Assembly: GCF_019693445.1 (NCBI RefSeq) | Contig: NZ_JAHRBL010000018.1 | Span: 10,358 to 74,357 of the forward strand | DNA length: 64,000 nt | Origin: Deinococcus aquaedulcis | GTDB taxonomy: Bacteria > Deinococcota > Deinococci > Deinococcales > Deinococcaceae | Reading direction: 5' to 3' | Translations under genes and position numbers: made by a program | The notes under the pieces: generated by a model | The model's database searches: none | What the model was told of the DNA's origin: nothing | What the model saw: only the letters and a program-made list of their open reading frames with translations | Shown here: in pieces, positions 51,962-62,082 of the stretch | Layout of the letters: the number at the start of each line of letters is the position of its first letter | Numbering within the stretch: the first letter of the stretch is position 1

Positions 51962-52849
51962 ATGAAGCGACGCCTGCTGTCTCTGGCCACCCTGCTGCTG
52001 TGCGCCCCCCTGAGCGGGGCCGCCACGCCCACCTTTCTGAATGTGGCGACGGGCAGCTCAACGGGCACCTACTCCACCATGTTCAAGAACATTGGCAAGG
52101 TGTGCACCCAGAGCGCCTACCTGAAAGAACGCGGCACCAGCGGCAGCCTGGAGAACATTGACCTGCTGCTGGGCAACGAGGTCTCGCTGGCCTTTGTGCA
52201 GAGCGATGTGCTGAAGGCCAAACAGCAGATTGACGGGGACACACGGGTTCAGAACATCAAGGCCCTGCTGCCGCTGCACAGCGAAGAGGTGCACCTCTTT
52301 GCCAAGCCGGTGGTGCAGAAGCGCGACCTGCTGGGGCGCGTGACCACCACGGGCGTGGGCACCTTCAACGACCTGAAGGGCAAGCGCGTGGCGGCCTGGG
52401 GCGGCAGCATCATTACAGCCCGGGTGCTGAGTGCCAAGCTGGGCGTGCCTTTTGCGGTGCTGTCGGTCAAGGACCGCGACTCCGCCTTTGCCCTGCTGCG
52501 CGCCAACCAGGCCGACGCGGTGCTGGCCGTGGTGGGGCAGCCCGCCACCTGGGTCAAGGATCTCAGCGGCGTGAACCTGATTCCGGTGCCGTACACGCCC
52601 GCCCTGCAGGGCATTTACACCAGCGCCAAGCTACTGTACCCCACCCTGGGCGCGGGCAGCGTGCCCACCGTGGCCGTGCAGAGCGTGCTGGCCACCCGCG
52701 ACTTTAAAACCCCCGAGAAAAAGGACCTGCTGTTGAAATACCAGAAGTGCGCCATGAGCAAACTGGTGAACCTGCAAGAAGACGAGGGCATGCACCCCAA
52801 ATGGCAGGAAGTGACGTTTAAAACTTGGCCCTGGCCGCAGTACAAGTAA
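51962..52849 (+). CDS. TAXI-family TRAP transporter solute-binding protein
   Basis: A 295-residue periplasmic-type binding protein. Signal peptide at 1-20. The TAXI core shows NVATGSSTGTYSTMFKNIGKVC, then SGSLENIDLLLGNEVSLAFVQSDVL and, in lobe 2, FNDLKGKRVAAWGGSIITARVL. Such proteins capture organic acids such as glutamate or alpha-ketoglutarate for a TRAP permease; no TRAP membrane subunits are adjacent, so the partner is elsewhere or the protein is a sensor. AGGAG precedes the ATG. A strong two-way terminator follows. Confidence 0.88.
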   Translation: MKRRLLSLATLLLCAPLSGAATPTFLNVATGSSTGTYSTMFKNIGKVCTQSAYLKERGTSGSLENIDLLLGNEVSLAFVQSDVLKAKQQIDGDTRVQNIKALLPLHSEEVHLFAKPVVQKRDLLGRVTTTGVGTFNDLKGKRVAAWGGSIITARVLSAKLGVPFAVLSVKDRDSAFALLRANQADAVLAVVGQPATWVKDLSGVNLIPVPYTPALQGIYTSAKLLYPTLGAGSVPTVAVQSVLATRDFKTPEKKDLLLKYQKCAMSKLVNLQEDEGMHPKWQEVTFKTWPWPQYK

Positions 52850-52853
52850 GGGC

Positions 52854-52896
52854 AAAGGCAGAGGGGCGGAGATTACACCTCCGCCCCTCCGCCTTT
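52854..52896. terminator. Two-way terminator between converging genes
   Basis: An 11-bp perfect stem (52861-52871 with 52879-52889) is extended by AAAGGC/GCCTTT (52854-52859, 52891-52896) after one mismatch. Either strand ends in GCCTTT, so it can end both the TAXI operon and the SH3 gene. Confidence 0.85.
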
Positions 52897-52910
52897 GGGT
52901 GCTGCCGGTC

Positions 52911-53309
52911 TTACCGCTCGCCCAGCTCGCAGGCCCAGCCGTTGCGGTTCTGGTCCAGGCCCACGCGGTAGCCCACGTTGCCTATGCGCAGTGGGGCCAC
53001 CCCAGCCCGGCGCATGGCCTGACAGGAGGCAAAAAAGCGGGTGCCCTGACCGGCCAGTGGCGCACTGCGCGTCACCGGGCGCAGGAGGCTGCGCGCCATG
53101 TACCCGCCCCGGCCCTGGTACGTCGTGCGGCACCAGCTGCCCTGGCAGGCCACCGTCAGCAGGCGGCCCTGGGGCACCACCGCCACCACGGCGCCCGACA
53201 TGGACGGCGCGCGGCGCAGGTTGGCGGTGGTGGTGGTGACGGCGGTGGCGGCCTGCGCCGCGCCCAGCAGCGCCAGAGCCAGGGCCGAAGCCCGAATGGT
53301 GTTCTTCAT
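52911..53309 (-). CDS. Exported SH3b + excalibur protein
   Basis: A 132-residue secreted protein: signal peptide (1-20), bacterial SH3 domain (about 22-75, NLRRAPSMSGAVVAVVPQGRLLTVACQGSWCRT) and a C-terminal excalibur calcium-binding motif (DQNRNGWACE). SH3b domains usually bind cell-wall peptide; excalibur motifs occur in surface nucleases and wall proteins. There is no catalytic domain, so a wall-binding or structural role is likely. Confidence 0.85.
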   Translation of the reverse strand: MKNTIRASALALALLGAAQAATAVTTTTANLRRAPSMSGAVVAVVPQGRLLTVACQGSWCRTTYQGRGGYMARSLLRPVTRSAPLAGQGTRFFASCQAMRRAGVAPLRIGNVGYRVGLDQNRNGWACELGER

Positions 53310-53372
53310 GCCCGGCAGCTTGGCACCCGTTAGCTGACGGCGGGTGAAGGGAGGTTGAAAGGCGTCGTGGCC

Positions 53373-53788
53373 TCACCATGCGAACCACAGGACAAAGCGG
53401 ACGGGGTGCCCGTTTGCCTCGTGCACCTGGGCAAATGCTGACCAGCCGCCACTGTGTCTGTTTCGGCATAGTCCTCGTGGGCATGGGGCGGGACGCGCTC
53501 AAGGTCTTCTGCGCTGAGCCAGAGGCGAGCGTCCATGAGGTTCACGAGCTCTGTGCTGCTAAGCCATGTGGCGCCAAATATTTCCTGTGGAAAGGCGGCA
53601 TATTGCTCGGCATAGCGGTCCTGAAGTGATTCAAATGTGTTGGGCGGCAGTCCCCGGTCCGCCAGACCGGCACCCCGCAATGCCAAGGACAGCCTTCTCC
53701 CAGAGCCGACTTCAAATGAGGCGACCGGCCACCATGTCTGGCCACCGTTCAAGCTGTATTCCGCGTGGATCTCAGCAGTGATGCTCAT
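53373..53788 (-). pseudogene. Hypothetical protein gene with a frameshift
   Basis: The first frame runs from ATG 53788 (MSITAEIHAEYSLNGGQTWWP...) and looks natural to about YAETD. After that the continuing frame is low-quality (VAAGQHLPRCTRQTG), while the +1 frame gives SGGWSAFAQVHEANGHPVRF and a tidy stop at 53373. A single base lost near 53455-53460 explains this. The intact protein would be about 138 residues; no family is recognised. Either a recent mutation or a sequencing error. Confidence 0.65.
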
Positions 53789-53988
53789 GGGTCACTGGTC
53801 CTCGGCCGTCTTTGTGGCGTTGGGCTGGCGCTCCTGCCCCATGCATTCCTAGGCATGCCCCGCCGGGGCAGCTCTGGGTACGCAGGCATTCCACCTCAGC
53901 CCAACATTGCTGCGGCGCCCAGCCCAGTTGGCTTCCCGGTTGCTGCCAGTCACAGTGCTCTCCGTCTCCGGCGCATGTCCAGCATGCC

Positions 53989-54396
53989 TTATGCGCGCAC
54001 CAGTTGAAGGGGCAGATGTTCGGCATAGCGCCCGAAGTCTCGATCCCGGGTGAGCACGGGCAGGCCCCAGGCCACCGCACAGGCGCAGATCAGAAAATCC
54101 GCTGTGCTGCCCTGAATCCCCCGACTGCGGCACAGGTTGAAGTATTCCGCTGCCCGCTCATGGTCCTGGCTGGACGGCAGGCGATCGGGAAAGGCACGCA
54201 GGGCATCCCGAATCCGCTCGAAGTGCGCCTGTGCCCGGATGCCCTGCAACACCTCCTGACGAATCTGCCCCAGCATCTGCACGCGGCGTTCGCGGATCAG
54301 GTCAGCCAGCAAGAGGCGCTCGGGCGAAGGCTCGCCGACCTGCCTGCGAAAGGCCTCAGACCAGACATCGCTGTCCACAATCACCAGGCCACTCAT
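53989..54396 (-). CDS. vapC: PIN-domain toxin (VapC-like)
   Basis: A 135-residue PIN-domain ribonuclease. The acidic site is seen as IVDSDVW (Asp8), STADFLICACA and TRDRDFGRYA. VapC toxins cleave tRNA or rRNA and are held by VapB. It overlaps the antitoxin gene by 4 bases (ATGA at 54393-54396). All the expected acidic residues are present, so it is probably active. Confidence 0.88.
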   Translation of the reverse strand: MSGLVIVDSDVWSEAFRRQVGEPSPERLLLADLIRERRVQMLGQIRQEVLQGIRAQAHFERIRDALRAFPDRLPSSQDHERAAEYFNLCRSRGIQGSTADFLICACAVAWGLPVLTRDRDFGRYAEHLPLQLVRA

Positions 54397-54602
54397 GCCC
54401 GTTTGCGCTGCGCCCGCTGTTCCTCGTCCGTCCGCATGTCCTCTGCGGCCACGGTGCCGAACAGCTGCAGCACCTTCAACTGTTCCCGGTGGGCAATGTA
54501 CTCAGCCAGGGCTTCATTCACGGTTTCGCGCTTGGTGCGGTGGCCGCCGATGGCCTGGGCCCGCTCCAGCAAGTCCGGGTCAATGTGCAGATTCGTCGCC
54601 AT
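54393..54602 (-). CDS. vapB: VapB-type antitoxin
   Basis: A 69-residue antitoxin of the DUF2191/VapB type: MATNLHIDPDLLERAQAIGG with the motif HRTKRETVNEALAEYI (ribbon-helix-helix), then a C-terminal toxin-binding tail. TAGACT on the minus strand (54614-54609) is 6 bases before the ATG, giving a leaderless RNA. The -10 lies within a palindrome (54609-54634), so the pair is probably self-repressed. Confidence 0.88.
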   Translation of the reverse strand: MATNLHIDPDLLERAQAIGGHRTKRETVNEALAEYIAHREQLKVLQLFGTVAAEDMRTDEEQRAQRKRA

Positions 54603-54608
54603 GAGATG

Positions 54609-54634
54609 AGTCTACACACGCCCTTGTGTGGACT
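54609..54634. promoter_or_regulatory. vapBC operator
   Basis: AGTCTACAC (54609-54617) and GTGTGGACT (54626-54634), inverted with 8 of 9 bases matched and 8 bases between. The left arm contains the -10 box of vapB. Confidence 0.6.
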
Positions 54635-54670
54635 GGGTGATGCCAGTGCGGTTCGGGTTGGTCGGTGGTT

Positions 54671-54988
54671 TTAAGCCCGCTGCCGCTCGTCCACCACCAT
54701 GAATCCTGGCCCCAGGGCCACCCGCAGCTGGTCCAGCAGCGCCTCGGCCTGGGCCTGGAAGCGCCGCGTATCCTCGGCTGTCCACGGTGAGGGGCCGCCT
54801 GGGTCGTTCCAGTCAATGCCGGTGTCCCAGAGGGCAATCAGCCGTTCGGCCTCGGCCAGCAGCTCGGGTGGGAGGGGGAGGGTCTGGGGGGCCACGGCCA
54901 GCCCGTACCGCGCCTCTGTGGCTGGATCACCCGCCCACAGGCAGATGCCGGAGCCGGTGTCGAAGAAAAAGCGCAGGCGGTAGGGCAT
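54671..54988 (-). CDS. Small hypothetical protein
   Basis: A 105-residue protein starting MPYRLRFFFDTGSGICLWAG. The body is helical (PPELLAEAERLIALWDTG, RRFQAQAEALLDQLRVALG). No family recognised; similar sequences with the FxFDxGSGxCLW start occur as lone hypothetical genes. The longer in-frame start at 55045 would cross the divergent antitoxin promoter and is rejected. Confidence 0.72.
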   Translation of the reverse strand: MPYRLRFFFDTGSGICLWAGDPATEARYGLAVAPQTLPLPPELLAEAERLIALWDTGIDWNDPGGPSPWTAEDTRRFQAQAEALLDQLRVALGPGFMVVDERQRA

Positions 54989-55022
54989 AGGAGGATAAGG
55001 TACGCCACTCCTCAGTTCTTCG

Positions 55023-55059
55023 TTCGTATGAGATTTAGTATGCACTTATGGCATACGAA
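55023..55059. promoter_or_regulatory. Operator of the RHH/MazF pair
   Basis: TTCGTATG (55023-55030) and CATACGAA (55052-55059) form a perfect 8-bp inverted repeat around the start codon. A nested pair GTATGC (55038-55043) / GCATAC (55051-55056) adds a third copy of the GTATG half-site. The -10 TAGTAT (55036-55041) is inside, so repressor binding should block transcription. Confidence 0.7.
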
Positions 55060-55290
55060 TCTGCACAGCGTATCACTGCAAGTTTGCCGCCTCATCTCGC
55101 CGCTTTCGTGGACGAGTATCAGCAACGCACAGGCACCAGTAAGAGCGAGATTATTGCCCTGGGACTGCGCGCTTTGCAAGAACAACTCCTGGCCGAGGAA
55201 TATGCCGCCTATGCGCAGTCTGGCGAATTTGTTGACCTGGAAGCGGGCGACGGATTGCACGATGAGGCGGCGCAGTGGCCAAAGGGCTGA
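55048..55290 (+). CDS. Ribbon-helix-helix antitoxin
   Basis: An 80-residue antitoxin. Residues 6-45 (AQRITASLPPHLAAFVDEYQQRTGTSKSEIIALGLRALQ) are a CopG/MetJ-type ribbon-helix-helix; the C-terminal 30 residues would bind the toxin. The start is 6 bases after TAGTAT, so leaderless. It overlaps the MazF gene by 16 bases. It has an RHH domain rather than the AbrB fold of classical MazE. Confidence 0.88.
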   Translation: MAYESAQRITASLPPHLAAFVDEYQQRTGTSKSEIIALGLRALQEQLLAEEYAAYAQSGEFVDLEAGDGLHDEAAQWPKG

Positions 55291-55622
55291 TTCGCCGGGG
55301 TGACATCTGTCTCGTTAATTTCGCTCCGGCGAGGGAGAACGAAGCAGACAACATCAGGCCAGCGGTCATTGTCACCAACAACGCTGCCAATGCTCAAAAC
55401 GTTGTGGTGACCGTGATTCCGCTGACCACCAATGTTGAGCGCGTGTACCACTTTCAAGTGTTGCTTCCCAATCAGCGCACAGGTTTAGATCACGACAGCA
55501 AGGCCCAGGTTGAGCAAATTCGCAGTGTGGCCCTGAGCCGGGTGAGGAAACGGCTTGGGCAAGTGCCAGCCGATCTCATGGCGGAACTGGACGACAGGAT
55601 TCGGCTGCATTTAGCCTTGTAA
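55275..55622 (+). CDS. mazF: MazF/PemK-type endoribonuclease toxin
   Basis: A 115-residue MazF-family toxin. Seen: LIRRGDICLVNFAPARENEADNIRPAVIVTNN (residues 5-36), the TVIPLTTNVERVY strand and the C-terminal QVEQIRSVALSRVRKRLGQV. This family cuts mRNA or tRNA at short sequences. It starts at GTG 55275 inside the antitoxin gene. All core residues are present; it is likely active. Confidence 0.92.
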   Translation: MAKGLIRRGDICLVNFAPARENEADNIRPAVIVTNNAANAQNVVVTVIPLTTNVERVYHFQVLLPNQRTGLDHDSKAQVEQIRSVALSRVRKRLGQVPADLMAELDDRIRLHLAL

Positions 55623-55708
55623 ACATCGAAGGGACGGGAAACTCCATCCCCCATCCTCGCCGCTTGCGGCCCTCATCCCTCTTTTCCTCGCCGAAGCAGA
55701 GGCTTGAG

Positions 55709-56260
55709 CTAAAGCAGACCAGCTACCCTTAAGTGTTGAAGTATCGTCTGTTTTCGATCACTTGTTTCTTGTGGTAGTCGAACTGTGTTGGGAAAACTTG
55801 CAAGAAATTCGGTTATGTGCTTTTCGACCAGAGCCTGAAGTTCGGTATTGATTTCCCTTACGCCATCGGCTCGAATGGCTATATGTTTGTTCCGTTCTGC
55901 AAAGAAAATCAGATCATAAGTCTTCGTCCACTCCGAGAGGCAAGCAATAATGACTTCGTATTTCGAGCCTGTTAAATTTAGTGACATTGTGTGTCCTGCA
56001 ATGTCGGGTGTGCCTCGATCACATATTATGAGCCCGTCTCCAAAAGAATTTGTAACTAGTGATTCCCTCTCAACCTGTTTCCCAAAAAGCCAATTTGATG
56101 TATCTATTGTTTGACTACTATTAAGCGGAAAAGGACACTCTCTTGCGGTATCCGATAAATAAGTATACTTCGTTCCAGATAGATTGAGTTCCTTAATTAA
56201 ATCATTAAATAGAGTGGTCTTTCCGGCAGAAAAGGTTCCAGTTATAAGTATCTTCGCCAT
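55709..56260 (-). CDS. P-loop nucleoside-kinase-like ATPase (AAA_28/NadR-like), low-GC island
   Basis: A 183-residue P-loop protein. Walker A is GTFSAGKTT (8-16); DTARECPFPLN (37-47) and the DRGTPD motif fit nicotinamide-riboside or deoxynucleoside kinase relatives. It would phosphorylate a nucleoside. It begins 1 base after the kinase gene upstream and is the last of four co-directional genes. GC content is near 40%, far below the window average, with A/T-ending codons, which points to transfer from another organism. Confidence 0.78.
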   Translation of the reverse strand: MAKILITGTFSAGKTTLFNDLIKELNLSGTKYTYLSDTARECPFPLNSSQTIDTSNWLFGKQVERESLVTNSFGDGLIICDRGTPDIAGHTMSLNLTGSKYEVIIACLSEWTKTYDLIFFAERNKHIAIRADGVREINTELQALVEKHITEFLASFPNTVRLPQETSDRKQTILQHLRVAGLL

Positions 56261-56261
56261 A

Positions 56262-56921
56262 TTAATGATCGAAGATGTAACTCAGAATTTCAAGAGTAAT
56301 GTCATCAACAGGCCGCATCTTTCGACCCTCCGTTACTCTAATAATGGGCCATTTTCCTGATACTGCAATATCATGATAAAGTCTGCTGACGTCATACAAG
56401 TACTCAGAATTAGACTCATGCAAGTCGTGAGATGATGTAGTATAGTCTCGAGGATCCTTTTTTGCTACATTTTCGAATGAAGCAAGAGGCGTAATGTCAA
56501 GTAGGATATTTAGGTCGGCGCGTGGCAAGCCATATATAGAGAACTCTAGCTGCTCAAGCCAACGCACGAACTCTCCTCTTTCATTCCTACCATTAAGCTT
56601 GACACCTTGATGTGCCGCATTCGAATACACGTATCGGTCAATTATAAGAAAGTCACTAGCTGTAGACTTTTCGATGATTTCCTCTTTCATTTCTAGTCTA
56701 TTCCCAGCGTACAAAAGCGCTATAAGTTTCGGTGGGATGGAATTCAAATTACCGTAAGCTCCATTTAAATAGCTCTGAACCTCTTGTGCAAATAATCCCC
56801 GATTATAAGTTGGAAATGCGAGGGTTTCGACCTTAAAGCCTCTGGACCTTAATAGATTGGCAGTCTCCACAGTTTGCGTTCCTTTTCCACTGCCATCGAT
56901 ACCCTCTAAAGCGATAATCAC
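56262..56921 (-). CDS. Thymidylate-kinase-like nucleoside monophosphate kinase, low-GC island
   Basis: A 219-residue dTMP-kinase-family enzyme. P-loop EGIDGSGKGT (6-15), the DRY motif in IIDRYVYSNAAHQGVK, and a lid region with KKDPRDYTTSSHD. It phosphorylates a dNMP to dNDP, probably dTMP or a modified base; Ser/Thr-rich lid changes could alter specificity. It is not the housekeeping tmk, which would be high-GC. It overlaps the phosphoribosyltransferase gene by 4 bases. Confidence 0.85.
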   Translation of the reverse strand: MIIALEGIDGSGKGTQTVETANLLRSRGFKVETLAFPTYNRGLFAQEVQSYLNGAYGNLNSIPPKLIALLYAGNRLEMKEEIIEKSTASDFLIIDRYVYSNAAHQGVKLNGRNERGEFVRWLEQLEFSIYGLPRADLNILLDITPLASFENVAKKDPRDYTTSSHDLHESNSEYLYDVSRLYHDIAVSGKWPIIRVTEGRKMRPVDDITLEILSYIFDH

Positions 56922-57754
56922 TTCTTCCCGCCTTCTAGATGAGTTTTGACAATGCTGTGAAGTGTGACTTCTTCAGTTAGCAGTTTGTCACTAGCATTCT
57001 TTCCTATAGGCTCAAAAATTACGAAACAGTCTGAAATCTCCCCGTTATGCTTCCGGATGGCTTTTACAACATCCATAACTTTTCTGCCGCCTGTTGTGCT
57101 GTCGTCCACGATAATCACACGCTTTCCGGAAATACTTTCAACCCCTGTATCAAAGTCTGCTTTTAAGGCGTCATTTGGCGACTTAAATTTCTTTTCAGGG
57201 CTATATAGTAGTAACGGCTTATTTAAAATCTTAGATATCTCGTAAGCCAAAAGAGGACTGCTCATTTTACTACAAGCCACGAAATCATATTCGAAATTAC
57301 GCAACATCCTATTTTCCGTCTGCCTCCTAATAAATTGGACCATTATTTGGGCATATCGCAAGGCTCTCCCTTCTATAGCCAAGGATCCCATTAGATCAAT
57401 ATAATAAGGGAATTTTTGCTGATCATTCTCTCCGATCCAAAACTCCCCCTCGACCTTATGTGAATCTAAATCGCCCTGAATAATCTTTTCGTCAAGAGAA
57501 TTGGGTATAAAGCCACTCTTTCCATAATAGTTTGCCCTCTTTATCGAATCCGTATCGAATCCCAGTGAATTTAAGGTGTCAATAGTTTGCCGTGTGCGTC
57601 TTTCTGCGAAAAAATTGGACATCCGCTTCGGCATAAATCCAGAAATTTCCATAAGAAGTAGTAGTGTGGATATACCAGCAATTATGCCGAAGATCAAGAA
57701 TAGCCATTCACCGCTAAGCGCGATAAGCTCCTGAGTTGGCGATAACTTAGACAT
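56918..57754 (-). CDS. Membrane-anchored phosphoribosyltransferase, low-GC island
   Basis: A 278-residue protein with one membrane helix (about 17-37, WLFLIFGIIAGISTLLLL) and a cytoplasmic domain of the type I phosphoribosyltransferase fold. The PRPP motif is VIIVDDSTTGG (213-223); a second stretch SPLLAYEISKIL lines the site. It could make a nucleotide from a base and PRPP. Membrane anchoring is unusual for salvage PRTases and hints at a defence or sensing role. It overlaps the first gene of the island by 8 bases. Confidence 0.8.
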   Translation of the reverse strand: MSKLSPTQELIALSGEWLFLIFGIIAGISTLLLLMEISGFMPKRMSNFFAERRTRQTIDTLNSLGFDTDSIKRANYYGKSGFIPNSLDEKIIQGDLDSHKVEGEFWIGENDQQKFPYYIDLMGSLAIEGRALRYAQIMVQFIRRQTENRMLRNFEYDFVACSKMSSPLLAYEISKILNKPLLLYSPEKKFKSPNDALKADFDTGVESISGKRVIIVDDSTTGGRKVMDVVKAIRKHNGEISDCFVIFEPIGKNASDKLLTEEVTLHSIVKTHLEGGKK

Positions 57755-58067
57755 GACTATTCCAAATATGGGAGAAAGATCTGTACTGATCTAAAGAGCA
57801 GCCACATGATTTTATTACTGCTTGAATGAGACGATTGCGCTCTTCTGGCGCGCAATAGGCAACATCGGTAAGTAAATTTTCCATTGAGAACGCCAAAAAA
57901 AGAAATTGATCTATCGTCAAGTTTTCAGAGGGGTACCCATCCTGCCATGTTTTTGCATACTTCATCAGTTCGGTGAATGAAATCTCGTCAAGGCTCTCCT
58001 GAACAAAATCTAATGACGGCGGAAAGTTATAATGTTGGAAAACATCATGTATATTTGAAACAACCAT
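57747..58067 (-). CDS. Hypothetical protein, first gene of the low-GC island
   Basis: A 106-residue acidic, helical protein (MVVSNIHDVFQHYNFPPSL...) with three cysteines near the C-terminal end (VAYCAPEE, KSCGCSLD). No family recognised. It lacks a membrane segment or known motif. It leads the four-gene unit and overlaps the phosphoribosyltransferase gene, so the products are probably made in fixed ratio. AAGAGG and TAGCAT lie upstream of the ATG. Confidence 0.72.
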   Translation of the reverse strand: MVVSNIHDVFQHYNFPPSLDFVQESLDEISFTELMKYAKTWQDGYPSENLTIDQFLFLAFSMENLLTDVAYCAPEERNRLIQAVIKSCGCSLDQYRSFSHIWNSHV

Positions 58068-58135
58068 ATGTCATGCTACCTCTTACTCGGCAGAAGATTG
58101 TCAGAAATTGATTCACTCACTTTTCGAAGAATTAG

Positions 58136-61210
<3,075 letters not shown>

Positions 61211-61333
61211 TCCAGAGAACGAGCGTAACACGCCTGGGGGGCCGGAAGGTAAGCCCGGTGCAAACTTATGCAGGCATGCGGGACAGGTGGTGGGGTGACC
61301 GTCCGCGCCATTCGGGCCCGGTATGCTGGACCC

Positions 61334-61555
61334 ATGTCGCTGCTGGAACGGGTCACAGTTAATCCCCTGCAGTGTGGTGGACGCCCCTGCCTGCGAGGCA
61401 TGCGGATTCGCGTGTCCGACGTGCTGGACCTGCTGGGTGCCGGCGTGAGCATTGAAACGGTGCTGGAAGACTACCCCGACTTGGAACGTGAGGACATCTA
61501 TGCGGCCCTGCTCTGGGCGGCGCGTTATATCGACCATCCTCGCCTGAGTGCATGA
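61334..61555 (+). CDS. DUF433 antitoxin
   Basis: A 73-residue DUF433 protein: [43 protein letters not shown], a winged-helix-like antitoxin core. DUF433 genes pair with DUF5615 PIN-like toxins, as here. TATGCT (61322-61327) 6 bases before the ATG predicts a leaderless RNA. Its stop overlaps the toxin start (ATGA at 61552). Confidence 0.9.
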   Translation: MSLLERVTVNPLQCGGRPCLRGMRIRVSDVLDLLGAGVSIETVLEDYPDLEREDIYAALLWAARYIDHPRLSA

Positions 61556-61898
61556 CCGGGCGGGCCTACTGGCTGGACGCCCAGTTGCCGCCGTCTCTCG
61601 CCCCCTGGCTCAATTCGGCGCTGCTGCCTACAGCGTGGGTTATCCGGGGTACAGAGATGCGGAAGACGAGGTGATTTTTCAGGCGGCGCGGATGGCAGGT
61701 GCGGTGGTGGTGTCCAAAGACGCGGATTTTCTGGAAAGGGTCCGGCGTCTGGGCACGCCTCCGCAATTGCTGTACGTCACCTGCGGCAATACCAGCAAGG
61801 CGCGCCTGATGACGGTGTTTGAACGTCACTTTGCACAGGCCCACGCGCTGCTTGAAGCGGGCGAACCCGTCGTAGAACTTGCAGACGCTTCATCCTGA
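61552..61898 (+). pseudogene. DUF5615 PIN-like toxin with a frameshift
   Basis: The start frame (61552) gives [21 protein letters not shown], the typical DUF5615 N-terminus, then turns to noise (SALLPTAWVIRG) and stops. From about 61612 the other frame gives FGAAAYSVGYPGYRDAEDEV, the toxin core with VVVSKDADFLERV and LLYVTCGNTSKARL to the stop at 61898. The two parts together are one DUF5615 toxin of about 115 residues broken by a one-base change near 61612-61615. The toxin is inactive unless the base is a sequencing error. Confidence 0.8.
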
Positions 61899-62082
61899 GC
61901 CACCTGGCCTATCGCGCCGGTCCCCGCGCCGCCGGTATGCTCCTCCTATCCCGACCCCGGGACGTGATTCACCATGTCAACCCTGAACTGACCCCTTCCA
62001 TTTCAGACGCTGCTGCGGGCCTCCTCCGGTCACGCGCCGCTTCACGTTGACACGCTGAATATTCACTCCCCGAGGTTGACCT

